Below are positions 51,301-59,077 of a stretch of DNA of 64,000 bases, piece by piece (positions within the stretch are counted from its first letter, which is position 1; every line of letters starts with the position of its first letter). This DNA is from Lelliottia jeotgali (GTDB taxonomy: Bacteria > Pseudomonadota > Gammaproteobacteria > Enterobacterales > Enterobacteriaceae): positions 3,224,001-3,288,000 of the forward strand of contig CP018628.1 in assembly GCA_002271215.1 (NCBI GenBank), written 5' to 3'. Under the pieces are notes generated by a model that made no database searches, was not told the origin of the DNA, and saw only the letters and a program-made list of their open reading frames with translations. Position numbers and translations under genes: made by a program.

Positions 51301-53278
51301 AGACCGCTTTTTTGGCGCCGCTGGCATCGGCATAAACAATGTCGAAACTGGCGTTGCCATTTTCATCGACAATCGGCTGGTTCACCGTAGTGTCGGTCCG
51401 ATAGTCGTAGACCGCCTTACTGGCAAACTGCGGGCGAATCCCCGGCAGCGTATCGGCAGGCCAAATAGCCTGTTCCGCACGGCGCGTCACCGGACGTCCA
51501 CCCGATTCCAGCAGGCTTGCCTGGAGAATCAACTGCAGCGGCGAGTGAGTTTCTTTCCACTGGCTTTCGGTCGAGACCTGACCCCGGCCTTGATCATTGA
51601 GCGCTAACTGCACTTCATCCAGGCTGCGGCTGAGATTCTCCTCAGCGATGTCGCCAAACTGGAAGCCTGGCAAGGCGCTGACCGCCTCACGCAGCGGACG
51701 AAGGAACAACTGCCCCTGCAGGTTATTACCGTTGGCCGGAGCACCGTAAAGGTAATATCCGACAACATCAAAATTCACCTCGTCCTGCGTCGAAACCGGG
51801 GCTTTCTGCCCGGTCAGATTCAGCGCCATGCGTTCAGGCATGAAATCTTCGACGTGGAAATCCCACAGACGTTGCTGGTTGTCGCCGGTATTGGCACGAA
51901 CGTGCCACATGCCCGTTTGCGCACCGCTCTCCAGCGGGTAGTTAAAACGGTACAGACCGTTTTCCGGTTTGCTAACCACCGTGCGCGCCACTTGTCCATC
52001 CGGGCGCAGAACTTCCAGCTTCACTGGCTGGTCTGGCAGCGGCTTGCCATCACTGTCGCGCAGCAGACCGTTGAGGATCACCGTCTCGCCCGGACGATAA
52101 AGATCGCGCGGACCAAACATGAAGAATTGCTTGCTGTAACCTGGCGCACCGGCGATATCAAATTCCGCCAAATCGAGCGCCGGGAGTTTGAGATCAAGAA
52201 GCGTGGTCTGCCCGTCTTTACGGGCCAGAATCAGCGCGGCTTCTTTATCGGTTTCTAGCTTCGCGTGGCCGTCAGTATCGCTGGTGCCTTGCGCCAGCGT
52301 CTGGCCTTTATCGTTCAGTAGCAACACTTCAACGCCGGACTGCGCCGCGCCGTTCTCCAGGCTCTGGGTGAAAATATCCAGACGGTTGTGATAGCGGTGC
52401 GCGGATAAGCCCACGTCGCTCAGCGTGAACAGGGTTGCCGCGTTGCTGTAATTGTAATGCCCGGCCTGATTCATCACGGCGATATAGACGCCAGACTGCT
52501 GCAACGGTTTGATATCACGCAGTGGCAGGAGCAGTTTTTCACGCGTGTTGCGTGCCGGATTGAGATCAAAACGCCCGGTATAGACCAAATCTGCCATCTT
52601 CAACAGATTGTCGGATTCCCAGTTGGTCAGGGAGTTGCGGTACTCCCACTGGCTGACAAATGACGCCAGCGATTCCGGCTTCACGCGGTAGAAGTTCACG
52701 TCCACGTTATTGACGTTGAGCGCCATCACCGGCAGGCCTTCGACGACTTTTCCTGGCAGGAGCGAACCCCGGCTGGCAAAGCCCACGGTCGGTTCAATAT
52801 CTCGCGTAGTGATCGCTTTTTCGTAATCGATGCCAAACGTCGCTTTGTTCAATGCCTGAAGATCGCGCTCCACGGTGACAACCAGGTTGCGATTCGGCTC
52901 CAGGTGACGCAGGCGCAGCTCTTTCAGATTCGGGGCAAGTTCCCAGGCACCATCCACTTTGCCGCTCTTTTTATCGACGACATGAACCGTGCGGGCGAAA
53001 TCCTGATCGGGATTGAGCGGAACGGAAAAAGTCAGCACCAGCGTTGATGCACCATCAAGCTGCACTTCCGAGGCATCCAGTAGCGTCAGCTCTTTGCCTT
53101 GACTCAGCGCGGCCAGTTTCGCCAGCTTATCAGCATCGGGTTTTACAGGGGCTTTTTCTGTCGGAGTGGACGCAGCGGGTGCCGTCGCCTGAGACTTGTC
53201 GTCACTGTTATCACAGCCAACAAGCGTAAAAGTGGTGAGTAGCGCGAGAGAAAGCGCAGCTAAGCGAAACGGTGTCAT
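48329..53278 (-). CDS. yfhM: Bacterial alpha-2-macroglobulin YfhM (lipoprotein)
   Basis: This large periplasmic protease trap has 1649 residues (E. coli YfhM/ECAM 1653). The signal peptide has a lipobox LVGC (Cys22) followed by Asp at +2, the Lol-avoidance signal for inner-membrane retention. MG1-MG10 beta-sandwich domains come next, a bait region lies before the thioester domain, and the thioester motif CLEQ is intact at Cys1184-Gln1187 (DNA about 49718-49729). It is thought to trap proteases that reach the periplasm while PBP1C repairs peptidoglycan. pbpC follows one base downstream. Confidence 0.97.
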   Translation of the reverse strand: MTPFRLAALSLALLTTFTLVGCDNSDDKSQATAPAASTPTEKAPVKPDADKLAKLAALSQGKELTLLDASEVQLDGASTLVLTFSVPLNPDQDFARTVHVVDKKSGKVDGAWELAPNLKELRLRHLEPNRNLVVTVERDLQALNKATFGIDYEKAITTRDIEPTVGFASRGSLLPGKVVEGLPVMALNVNNVDVNFYRVKPESLASFVSQWEYRNSLTNWESDNLLKMADLVYTGRFDLNPARNTREKLLLPLRDIKPLQQSGVYIAVMNQAGHYNYSNAATLFTLSDVGLSAHRYHNRLDIFTQSLENGAAQSGVEVLLLNDKGQTLAQGTSDTDGHAKLETDKEAALILARKDGQTTLLDLKLPALDLAEFDIAGAPGYSKQFFMFGPRDLYRPGETVILNGLLRDSDGKPLPDQPVKLEVLRPDGQVARTVVSKPENGLYRFNYPLESGAQTGMWHVRANTGDNQQRLWDFHVEDFMPERMALNLTGQKAPVSTQDEVNFDVVGYYLYGAPANGNNLQGQLFLRPLREAVSALPGFQFGDIAEENLSRSLDEVQLALNDQGRGQVSTESQWKETHSPLQLILQASLLESGGRPVTRRAEQAIWPADTLPGIRPQFASKAVYDYRTDTTVNQPIVDENGNASFDIVYADASGAKKAVSDLQVRLIRERRDYYWNWSESDGWLSQFDQKDLVEGEQELTLKADETGKVTFPVEWGSYRLEVKAPDNMVSSVRFWAGYSWQDNSDGTGAARPDRVMLKLDKPSYQPGDTIKLHVAAPAAGKGYAMIESSEGPLWWKEIDVPANGLDISIPVDKAWKRHDLYLSTLVVRPGDKSKSATPKRAVGLLHLPMGDENRRLNIALENPQKMRPNQTLSVKVKASVKDGAVPQKVNVLVSAVDSGVLNITDYVTPDPWQAFFGQKRYGADIYDIYGQVIEGQGRMAALRFGGDGDELKRGGKPPVNHVTIIAQQAQPVTLDANGEGTITLPIGDFNGELRLMAQAWTEDDFGSSEGKVIVAAPVITELNTPRFLASGDSTRLTLDLTNLTDKPQTLNVSLTASGLMSLEGAQPQPVQLAPGVRNTLFIPVRALDGYGDGEITAQVTGLELPGETFAPQQKSWKIGVRPAFPAQTVNTGTMLNPGESWTAPTQHITGFSPATRQGQLLLSGKPPLNLARYIRELQAYPYGCLEQTASGLFPSLYTNAAQLTALGIKGDTDDKRRAAIDIGISRLLQMQRDDGGFALWDKNGPEEYWLTAYVTDFLVRAGEQGYSVPVDAVNNANSRLLRYLQDPGMMSIRYSDDTQASKFAVQAYAALVLARQQKAPLGALREIWDRRAQTGSGLPLMQLGMALKLMGDAPRSQQALDLAIKTPRSDSKNWMADYGSQLRDNALMLSLLEEYKLLPEAQNTLLNTLSQQAFSQRWLSTQEINALFLAGRSLQTLSGAWQATTSVSDKALSSDKSQVQNVTGDQLGALQVTNSGTTPLWVRLDSTGYPEYAPEPSSNVLQIERHILATDGSSKSLSSLKSGELVLVWLEVKANQNVPDALVVDLLPAGLELENQNLASNSASLQDSGSEVQNLLNQMQQADIQHMEFRDDRFVAAVPVNDGQPVTLVYLARAVTPGTYEVPVPMVESMYVPQWRATGAASGPLIIVP

Positions 53279-53405
53279 CCTATATCCCTGGTCCGTAGAG
53301 CCTGTTAGTCGTCCGACTAAGTATTATCCGCAAGTTTCACGAATACAAAAGTCCAATTTTAGAATCTGGATAGCGCCTCGCATATTACTCCCGGCAAGGG
53401 GCAAC

Positions 53406-53421
53406 TGCTACTCAGATCACA
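53406..53421 (+). promoter_or_regulatory. Possible CRP site upstream of the EIICB gene
   Basis: TGCTA, six bases, TCACA matches TGTGA-N6-TCACA in eight of ten core positions. It lies 142 bases (dyad centre) upstream of the EIICB start. No well-placed -10 was found, so this is tentative. Confidence 0.35.
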
Positions 53422-53426
53422 GTGGT

Positions 53427-53446
53427 AAAGGTTACATGTTACCTTT
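53427..53446. promoter_or_regulatory. 20-base palindrome, candidate operator of the alpha-glucoside operon
   Basis: AAAGGTTACATGTTACCTTT is symmetric except for one mismatched pair. Its half-site TAAAGGTTAC recurs as TAAAGGTCAC at 53485-53494. It lies about 110 bases before the EIICB start in the region divergent from yfhM. The RpiR-family regulator encoded downstream is the obvious candidate to bind it. Confidence 0.5.
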
Positions 53447-53555
53447 CGCGTCATTTGTTTTTAAAACAATAAGATAGCTGGATGTAAAGGTCACCCACCT
53501 GCTAGTTTAAACCTGAGACGCACCCAGAGTGCGCGGTTCACTTAGAGAGATAGCC

Positions 53556-55100
53556 ATGAAACGAGCCGTGAACGCCCTACAAAATTTCGGAAAATCATTA
53601 TACGGACCGGTACTTATCTTACCGATTGTCGGGCTGTTCATCGCCTTCGGCAACGTATTCGGTAACGGTAATCTAGCAGAATATGTGCCGTTTCTCGGCC
53701 ATCCTTTGATTCAAAACATTGGCCAACTGATCGCCAAATCAGCGGTCTCTGTGCTGGTAAACCTGGCGCTGGTCTTTGCGGTCGGCATTCCTATTGGTCT
53801 TGCGACGCGGGACAAAGGTTACGCCGCGCTCATAGGGCTAGTGACCTTTGTGGTGTTCATCAACGCCATGAATGTGACGCTCCAGCTGCAAGGGCATGTG
53901 GCTCCAGCCGATCAGATGAAAGCCGCCGGGCAGAGCATGGTACTCGGTGTACAAGTGCTGGAGATGGGCGTGTTCGCCGGGATCCTGACGGGTGCATTGT
54001 CGGGATACCTGTACAACAAATACTCCGGCGTACAGTTTAACGGTGCGATGGCGATCTACTCCGGGCACTGCTTCGTGGCGATTGTGATGCTGCCAGTATC
54101 GATGTTGCTCGGCGTGTTAATGAGCGAACTGTGGCCCTTCGCCCAGCACGGTATCAGCGCGATGGCTCTGGCTATTAAGGGTTCTGGCGCGTTTGGCGTG
54201 GCGATTTATGGTTTCCTGGAGCGCATTCTGGTGCCGACAGGACTCCATCATCTGGTCTACACCCCGTTCCTGTATACGGAGCTTGGCGGCACGCAGGACG
54301 TGTGCGGCACGGTGTATCAGGGCGCACGGAATATCTATTTCGCTGAAATGGCCTGCCCGGAAGTAAAACAGTTAAGCAGCACGGTGGTGTGGGATGCGCG
54401 CGGGATCAGCAAGATGTTCGGTCTGCCCGCCGCAGCGCTGGCAATGTATATGACAGCCCGCCCGGAACGTAAAGCGCTCGCTAAAGCCATTCTGATCCCG
54501 GCGGCACTGACCTCCCTGTTGGTCGGCGTGACTGAGCCGCTGGAGTTCTCATTCCTGTTTGTCGCCCCGCTGCTGTTTGTAGTGCATGCGGTACTGACCG
54601 GGATTGGCATGATGCTGTTCTACCTGTTTGGCGTTCATGCTATCGGCGCTAACGGCATTATCGATTTCATTTTGTACAACCTGCCGCTCGGCACCGAAAA
54701 GTCCAACTGGCCGATATACATCGTGGTCGGGATGATCATGTTCGCCCTCTACTTCATCGTGTTCCGCTTCCTGATCCTGCGCTTCAACATGAAAACGCCG
54801 GGCCGCGAGGATGACGAACAAGAGACCCGTCTGTACAGCAAGCAAGAGTATCAGGCGAAAGGCAGCAACGACGGGCTGGGCGAGTCCATCGTGGTCGGTC
54901 TCGGCGGGCGAGCAAACATTGAAGTGGTGGATAACTGCTACACCCGACTGCGCGTCACCGTCAAAGATGTCGACATCATCGACGAACCCCGTCTTAAGGC
55001 GACAGGCGCGAAAGGCATTATCAAGCAAGGTAACAACGTTCAGGTGGTCTACGGGCTGCACGTCAAAAAAATGCGAGAAGCCGTTGAGACGTTTCTCTGA
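53556..55100 (+). CDS. PTS EIICB, alpha-glucoside type (GlvC/MalX/AglA-like)
   Basis: This 514-residue PTS permease belongs to the glucose superfamily. The EIIC domain (about 1-400) has many membrane helices and the LERILVPTGLHHLVYTPF and VGVTEPLEFSFLFVAPLLF motifs. The EIIB domain (about 440-514) has the phosphorylatable Cys461 in DNCYTRLRV. It imports and phosphorylates alpha-glucosides such as maltose, isomaltose or sucrose isomers, taking phosphate from EIIA-Glc, since no EIIA is fused or adjacent. ATG at 53556 follows AGAGAGA; an in-frame GTG at 53529 is less likely. The GH4 gene begins 11 bases downstream, confirming the alpha-glucoside pathway. It is absent here in E. coli K-12. Confidence 0.9.
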   Translation: MKRAVNALQNFGKSLYGPVLILPIVGLFIAFGNVFGNGNLAEYVPFLGHPLIQNIGQLIAKSAVSVLVNLALVFAVGIPIGLATRDKGYAALIGLVTFVVFINAMNVTLQLQGHVAPADQMKAAGQSMVLGVQVLEMGVFAGILTGALSGYLYNKYSGVQFNGAMAIYSGHCFVAIVMLPVSMLLGVLMSELWPFAQHGISAMALAIKGSGAFGVAIYGFLERILVPTGLHHLVYTPFLYTELGGTQDVCGTVYQGARNIYFAEMACPEVKQLSSTVVWDARGISKMFGLPAAALAMYMTARPERKALAKAILIPAALTSLLVGVTEPLEFSFLFVAPLLFVVHAVLTGIGMMLFYLFGVHAIGANGIIDFILYNLPLGTEKSNWPIYIVVGMIMFALYFIVFRFLILRFNMKTPGREDDEQETRLYSKQEYQAKGSNDGLGESIVVGLGGRANIEVVDNCYTRLRVTVKDVDIIDEPRLKATGAKGIIKQGNNVQVVYGLHVKKMREAVETFL

Positions 55101-55111
55101 AGGAGCCAAAC

Positions 55112-56479
55112 ATGTTTAAACCTCCCTTTATTCTGTCCATTGCCGGTGGCGGCAGCACTTACACGCCGGGCATTGTGAAAAGCCTGATGGTCCAGTTGCA
55201 GGATTTCCCGCTGGCGGAAATTCGCCTCTACGACATCGACGCCGCACGCCAGGACACCATCGCGCCAGTGGTCGAAAAAGTAATTCGCGACCACAGCCAG
55301 AGCATCAAATTTACCGTGACCGACAACCCGGAAGTGGCGTTCAGCGGGGCACATTTTGTCTTCGCTCAGATGCGCGTCGGTCAGTACAAAATGCGCGAGC
55401 AGGATGAGAAGATCCCCCTGCACCACGGCGTCGTCGGCCAGGAAACCTGCGGTCCTGGCGGGCTAGCCTACGGTCTGCGCACCATTTTACCGATGGTGGA
55501 GCTTATCGATCTGGTGGAGCGTTACGCTCACCAAAAAGCGTGGATCGTGAACTACTCCAACCCGGCGGCAATTGTGGCAGAAGGCGTGCGCCGCCTGCGC
55601 CCAAATGCCCGCGTACTGAATATCTGCGATATGCCGGTGGCGGCGATGCGCAATATGGGCGCGATTCTGGGTGTCGATCGTCACAAGCTGGAAGTCGACT
55701 ATTTTGGCCTGAACCACTTCGGCTGGTTTACCCGCGTACTGGTGGACGGCGTCGACAGATTGCCGGAACTGCGTCGCCACATCGCGAAATACGGCCTGCT
55801 GACGGAAGACGCGGCCAAAACCGACCCGCAGCACTCGGACCCCTCGTGGGTGAAAACCTGGCGCAACATTAAGCCAATCATGGATAACTTCCCGGAATAC
55901 CTGCCGAACCCGTATCTGCAGTATTACCTGATGCCAAATCAGATTGTTGAGCATCAGAACCCGGACTACACCCGCGCTAATGAAGTGATGAACGGGCGAG
56001 AGAAAAAACTGTTCGCGGCGGCGGAAGAGTACAAGCGTACCGGCATTCTGTCCGACGCTTTTCACGTCGGTGTACACGGCGAGTTTATTGTCGATGTTGC
56101 GCGCTCACTGGCGTTCAACCTGCGTCAGCGCCATCTGGTGATGGTTGAAAACCGTGGGGCGATCACCAATCTGCCGTACGACGCCGTAGTAGAAGTCCCG
56201 GCCTATATTACCTCCGAAGGGCCAGAGCCGATTCGCGTGGGCCAGGTTCCGCTGTTCCATCAGACGCTGCTCCAGCAGCAGCTCGCCTCTGAGCAACTGC
56301 TGGTGGAAGCGACTATCGAAGGCAGTTACGAAAAGGCGTTGCAGGCATTTACCCTGAACCGCACCGTACCGACGATGGAACACGCGAAAGCCATTCTTGA
56401 TGAGATGATTGAGGCCAACCGCGACTACTGGCCTGCGCTGCAAAAAGCGTGGCAGGACGGCGAAGCGGTGAAAAAATAA
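55112..56479 (+). CDS. aglB: 6-phospho-alpha-glucosidase, GH4 (AglB/GlvA-like)
   Basis: GH4 enzymes cleave 6-phospho-alpha-glucosides by an NAD- and Mn-dependent redox-elimination mechanism in the cytoplasm. The protein has 455 residues. The NAD-binding motif is ILSIAGGGSTYTPG at the N-terminus. The signature CDMP at 172-175 marks alpha-glucosidases in this family, with the conserved GLNHFGWF and CGPGGLAYG. It is very similar to Klebsiella AglB and Fusobacterium MalH. AGGAG precedes the ATG. It is cotranscribed with the EIICB gene and followed by a hairpin before sseA. The symbol is by resemblance to Klebsiella aglB. Confidence 0.9.
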   Translation: MFKPPFILSIAGGGSTYTPGIVKSLMVQLQDFPLAEIRLYDIDAARQDTIAPVVEKVIRDHSQSIKFTVTDNPEVAFSGAHFVFAQMRVGQYKMREQDEKIPLHHGVVGQETCGPGGLAYGLRTILPMVELIDLVERYAHQKAWIVNYSNPAAIVAEGVRRLRPNARVLNICDMPVAAMRNMGAILGVDRHKLEVDYFGLNHFGWFTRVLVDGVDRLPELRRHIAKYGLLTEDAAKTDPQHSDPSWVKTWRNIKPIMDNFPEYLPNPYLQYYLMPNQIVEHQNPDYTRANEVMNGREKKLFAAAEEYKRTGILSDAFHVGVHGEFIVDVARSLAFNLRQRHLVMVENRGAITNLPYDAVVEVPAYITSEGPEPIRVGQVPLFHQTLLQQQLASEQLLVEATIEGSYEKALQAFTLNRTVPTMEHAKAILDEMIEANRDYWPALQKAWQDGEAVKK

Positions 56480-56509
56480 GGGCTTGCTCGCGAGTTGAAC
56501 GTGGTGTGC

Positions 56510-56537
56510 TTGTCGGTGTCAGAAAAAACACCGACAA
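56510..56537 (+). terminator. Hairpin between the GH4 gene and sseA
   Basis: TTGTCGGTGT / ACACCGACAA has ten perfect pairs and an 8-base loop, followed by TCCTTTCAATT. The T-run is short, so it may be a leaky terminator that lets some transcription enter sseA. Confidence 0.6.
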
Positions 56538-56570
56538 TCCTTTCAATTCAAAAATGAAATGGAGGCACCC

Positions 56571-57416
56571 ATGTCCACCTCATATTTTGTCGCAGCCGAC
56601 TGGCTTCTCGAACACAGCGACGACCCGGAAGTGCAAATTCTTGATGCGCGAATGGCCCCTCCAGGGCAAGAACATCGCGACGTTCCCGCTGAATACCGCG
56701 CCGGACATCTCCCGGGCGCGGTCTTTTTCGATATCGAAGCCCTCTCCGATCACACCTCTCCTCTGCCGCACATGATGCCGCGCGCGGAAGCCTTTGCCGT
56801 GGCAATGCGCGAGCTGGGCGTGAGTCGTGACAAGCATCTGGTGGTGTATGACGAGGGCAATCTGTTCTCCGCCCCACGCGCGTGGTGGATGCTGAAAACC
56901 TTTGGCGTCGAGAATGTGTCTATTCTGGCCGGTGGACTGGCGGCCTGGCAGCGCGACGAACTGCCGCTTCAGCAGGGGGATGTCGCTCTGCCGGAAGGGG
57001 ATTTCGACGCCACGCTCGATCCGACCGTCGTGAAACGTCTGACCGATGTATTACTGGCGAGCCACGAGAAAACGGCGCAAATCGTCGATGCCCGCCCTGC
57101 GCCTCGCTTTACTGCCCAGGCCGACGAGCCGCGCCCTGGCCTGAAACGCGGCCATATTCCCGGCGCACTTAACGTGCCGTGGGGCGATCTGGTCTTTGAA
57201 GGCGAGCTGAAAACCACCGATGAACTGAGCGAGATTTTTGAACGTCAGGGTGTGGATTTGCACAAACCGGTTATTGCCAGCTGCGGCTCTGGCGTCACCG
57301 CCTGCGTGGTGATTCTGGCGCTGGCGACCCTTGGCGTGACCGACGTGACCTTATACGACGGCGCGTGGAGCGAATGGGGTGCGCGTGACGATCTGCCGAT
57401 TGAACCCGCTCAATAA
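56571..57416 (+). CDS. sseA: 3-mercaptopyruvate sulfurtransferase
   Basis: SseA moves sulfur from 3-mercaptopyruvate to thiols or cyanide. It has 281 residues from ATG at 56571 (MSTSYFVAADWLLEH), equal to E. coli SseA. There are two rhodanese domains; the active-site loop SCGSGVTAC (Cys near 238) is in the second. An ATG 12 bases upstream overlaps the GGAGG site and is rejected. Here it is preceded by an alpha-glucoside operon and its stop overlaps the start of an RpiR-type regulator (TAATG). In E. coli K-12 it lies between yfhM and sseB. Confidence 0.96.
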   Translation: MSTSYFVAADWLLEHSDDPEVQILDARMAPPGQEHRDVPAEYRAGHLPGAVFFDIEALSDHTSPLPHMMPRAEAFAVAMRELGVSRDKHLVVYDEGNLFSAPRAWWMLKTFGVENVSILAGGLAAWQRDELPLQQGDVALPEGDFDATLDPTVVKRLTDVLLASHEKTAQIVDARPAPRFTAQADEPRPGLKRGHIPGALNVPWGDLVFEGELKTTDELSEIFERQGVDLHKPVIASCGSGVTACVVILALATLGVTDVTLYDGAWSEWGARDDLPIEPAQ

Positions 57417-58186
57417 TGGATAACCGGCTGGCGACACTGCTCACGCGCGGGGAATCGTTGACCCGCGCGGAATATCGCGTCCTGTCGCATCTCACGGAGC
57501 ATCCCCTGCTGGTGGGTAATATCACGGTGCGCGAGCTGGCGCAGGCGACATTTGTCTCGACGGCGACCATTATGCGCCTGTGTCAGAAGCTGGGGTTTAG
57601 CGGCTTTAGTGAGTTCATCTGGCACTGCAAGCAGTTACTCACCGATACGCCGCACATTGCGAGCCAGGCTCAGGATTTACCCCACCTGCCCGCCCTGTTC
57701 AGCCAGTTTATCGCCAACTATCAGCAGACCTTTCAGTGGGTGACGGAAGAGAAGCGCCGTCAGTTTGCGACGCTGCTGCGCGAGAAAGAGAGTTTCTTTT
57801 TGTACGGGGCCGGGTTTTCCTATTTGTTCGCCGAGTACCTGACCAAAAAGCTGCAGGTGCTGGGCAAAACGGCGTTTATTTCCGGGCCGGGCGACAGTCG
57901 GAATATTTTTCTCAGCAACGCCGCGCGCTATCAGGTGTTTATCGCGGTGTCGCGCAGCGGCGAAACAGAACAGGTTCTGGATAAAGCGCGGATCGCTAAA
58001 AACGTCGGCATGACGGTAATCGCCTTTACCCGTGCGTCAGCGAATACCCTTGCCGGGATGGCGGATCTGCATTTTGCGTTGTATGACGAAGCGGTGCATT
58101 ACGCCGCCGAGGCCGCAGGCGTGACGTCGTTTGAATCGAATCTGGTGTTACTGATGGATTTACTGCTGCTGGAAGCAACGGGGTGA
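57416..58186 (+). CDS. MurR/RpiR-family transcriptional regulator
   Basis: This 256-residue protein has an N-terminal HTH_6 domain at about 1-77 (TVRELAQATFVSTATIMRLCQKLGFSGFSEF) and a C-terminal SIS sugar-phosphate-binding domain at about 105-235 (FFLYGAGFSYLFAEYL; VSRSGETEQVLDKA). RpiR regulators sense phosphosugars. A PTS and 6-phospho-glucosidase pair lies just upstream, so it probably controls that operon in response to a glucose-6-phosphate-containing sugar. It overlaps the sseA stop by one base and ends in a hairpin before sseB. Confidence 0.9.
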   Translation: MDNRLATLLTRGESLTRAEYRVLSHLTEHPLLVGNITVRELAQATFVSTATIMRLCQKLGFSGFSEFIWHCKQLLTDTPHIASQAQDLPHLPALFSQFIANYQQTFQWVTEEKRRQFATLLREKESFFLYGAGFSYLFAEYLTKKLQVLGKTAFISGPGDSRNIFLSNAARYQVFIAVSRSGETEQVLDKARIAKNVGMTVIAFTRASANTLAGMADLHFALYDEAVHYAAEAAGVTSFESNLVLLMDLLLLEATG

Positions 58187-58198
58187 ATGTTCACCCCG
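58179..58198. terminator. Bidirectional hairpin rpiR-sseB
   Basis: CGGGGTGAA, TG, TTCACCCCG has nine perfect pairs. It overlaps the regulator stop codon and lies seven bases from the end of the convergent sseB gene. Confidence 0.75.
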
Positions 58199-58204
58199 CT
58201 CACT

Positions 58205-58981
58205 TTAGATAATGCGGGTGGTTTTCAAATCGCGCAGGAAGCCGCCCCAGCGACGTTCGTAGAACGGCGTGATGTGCTCGGTAATAAAGTGGCTGATGCC
58301 CTTCTCACCTTTAACGACCTGACAGATATCAATCGGCTCGTCGCCCGGCAGAGTATCGGTAGCAACGCTACCTGTCGCCTGAATGATCTCTTCGATATCA
58401 CCGTCCGCTTCAATCCCAATCAGCAGAACAGGCTGTTCTTCCGCGCTCTCTTTGATCGAGCAGAGAAACGCGCGTTTCACCGGTTTGATGGTTTTGAACA
58501 GCGTGGTCAGGGAGTCGATCATCTGCGCCGGGGGTTCGGCCACTTCGGACAGCAGCAGCGTTTCGCCGCCTTCCAGCACTTCCTGCGTGCTCAGCGGGTT
58601 GCCCTCTTCGCCAATCAGATGGCTTATTTCGCGCGGGGTGAACTCTTTTCCGGTCGGCAGTTTGGCGTTGAGGAACAGGGTTTCGCCGAGCGTCATTTCG
58701 AACAATGTGCGCACGGGCATGACCACAAACGCCTGCTCGTCTTCAACCGCTTGCTGTAAGGCTTCAAGTGAGGTGAAGAACGGGATGACGGAAGTGCCGT
58801 CGTCTTTTTCCCAGTGCAGCAGATCCAGCGCGCTGTCTTCAACAACCTGCTCGCCTTCCGCCGCCGTTCCTGGAACCCAGACGGTGGACTCCAGTAGGGT
58901 GCGGAAAAATGCCGGACGATGGGCGGGCTCAGTCGCCGCCTGCTCCAGCAGAGTTTCTAATTCGTTTTTGGTTTCGGACAT
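58205..58981 (-). CDS. sseB: Enhanced serine sensitivity protein SseB
   Basis: This 258-residue protein has the same length as E. coli SseB. Two SseB-type alpha/beta domains are joined by a linker, with the ...VIPFFTSLEALQQAV and LPTGKEFTPREI motifs in the first and a conserved C-terminal tail. Overproduction in E. coli changes serine sensitivity; the biochemical role is unknown. It is downstream of pepB, with a REP pair between them. Confidence 0.95.
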   Translation of the reverse strand: MSETKNELETLLEQAATEPAHRPAFFRTLLESTVWVPGTAAEGEQVVEDSALDLLHWEKDDGTSVIPFFTSLEALQQAVEDEQAFVVMPVRTLFEMTLGETLFLNAKLPTGKEFTPREISHLIGEEGNPLSTQEVLEGGETLLLSEVAEPPAQMIDSLTTLFKTIKPVKRAFLCSIKESAEEQPVLLIGIEADGDIEEIIQATGSVATDTLPGDEPIDICQVVKGEKGISHFITEHITPFYERRWGGFLRDLKTTRII

Positions 58982-58999
58982 AGTTTCGTTACGTTAATC

Positions 59000-59067
59000 G
59001 CCCGGCGGCGCTGCGCTTGCACGGGCCTACGGGTTTTGTAGGCCGGGTAAGCGCAGCGCCACCCGGC
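59000..59067. repeat. REP/BIME pair
   Basis: Opposed REP units (GCCCGGCGGCGCTGCGCTTG and GTAGGCCGGGTAAGCGCAGC ends) lie between pepB and sseB on the pepB 3' side. Confidence 0.88.
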
Positions 59068-59077
59068 ATTAAGCCAA

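Noticed and set aside
58187..58204. A RyfA-type small RNA between sseA and sseB
   Set aside because: As I recall, E. coli has ryfA near sseA/sseB. Here the interval is filled by the RpiR-type gene, leaving 18 bases, and I saw no ryfA-like sequence.
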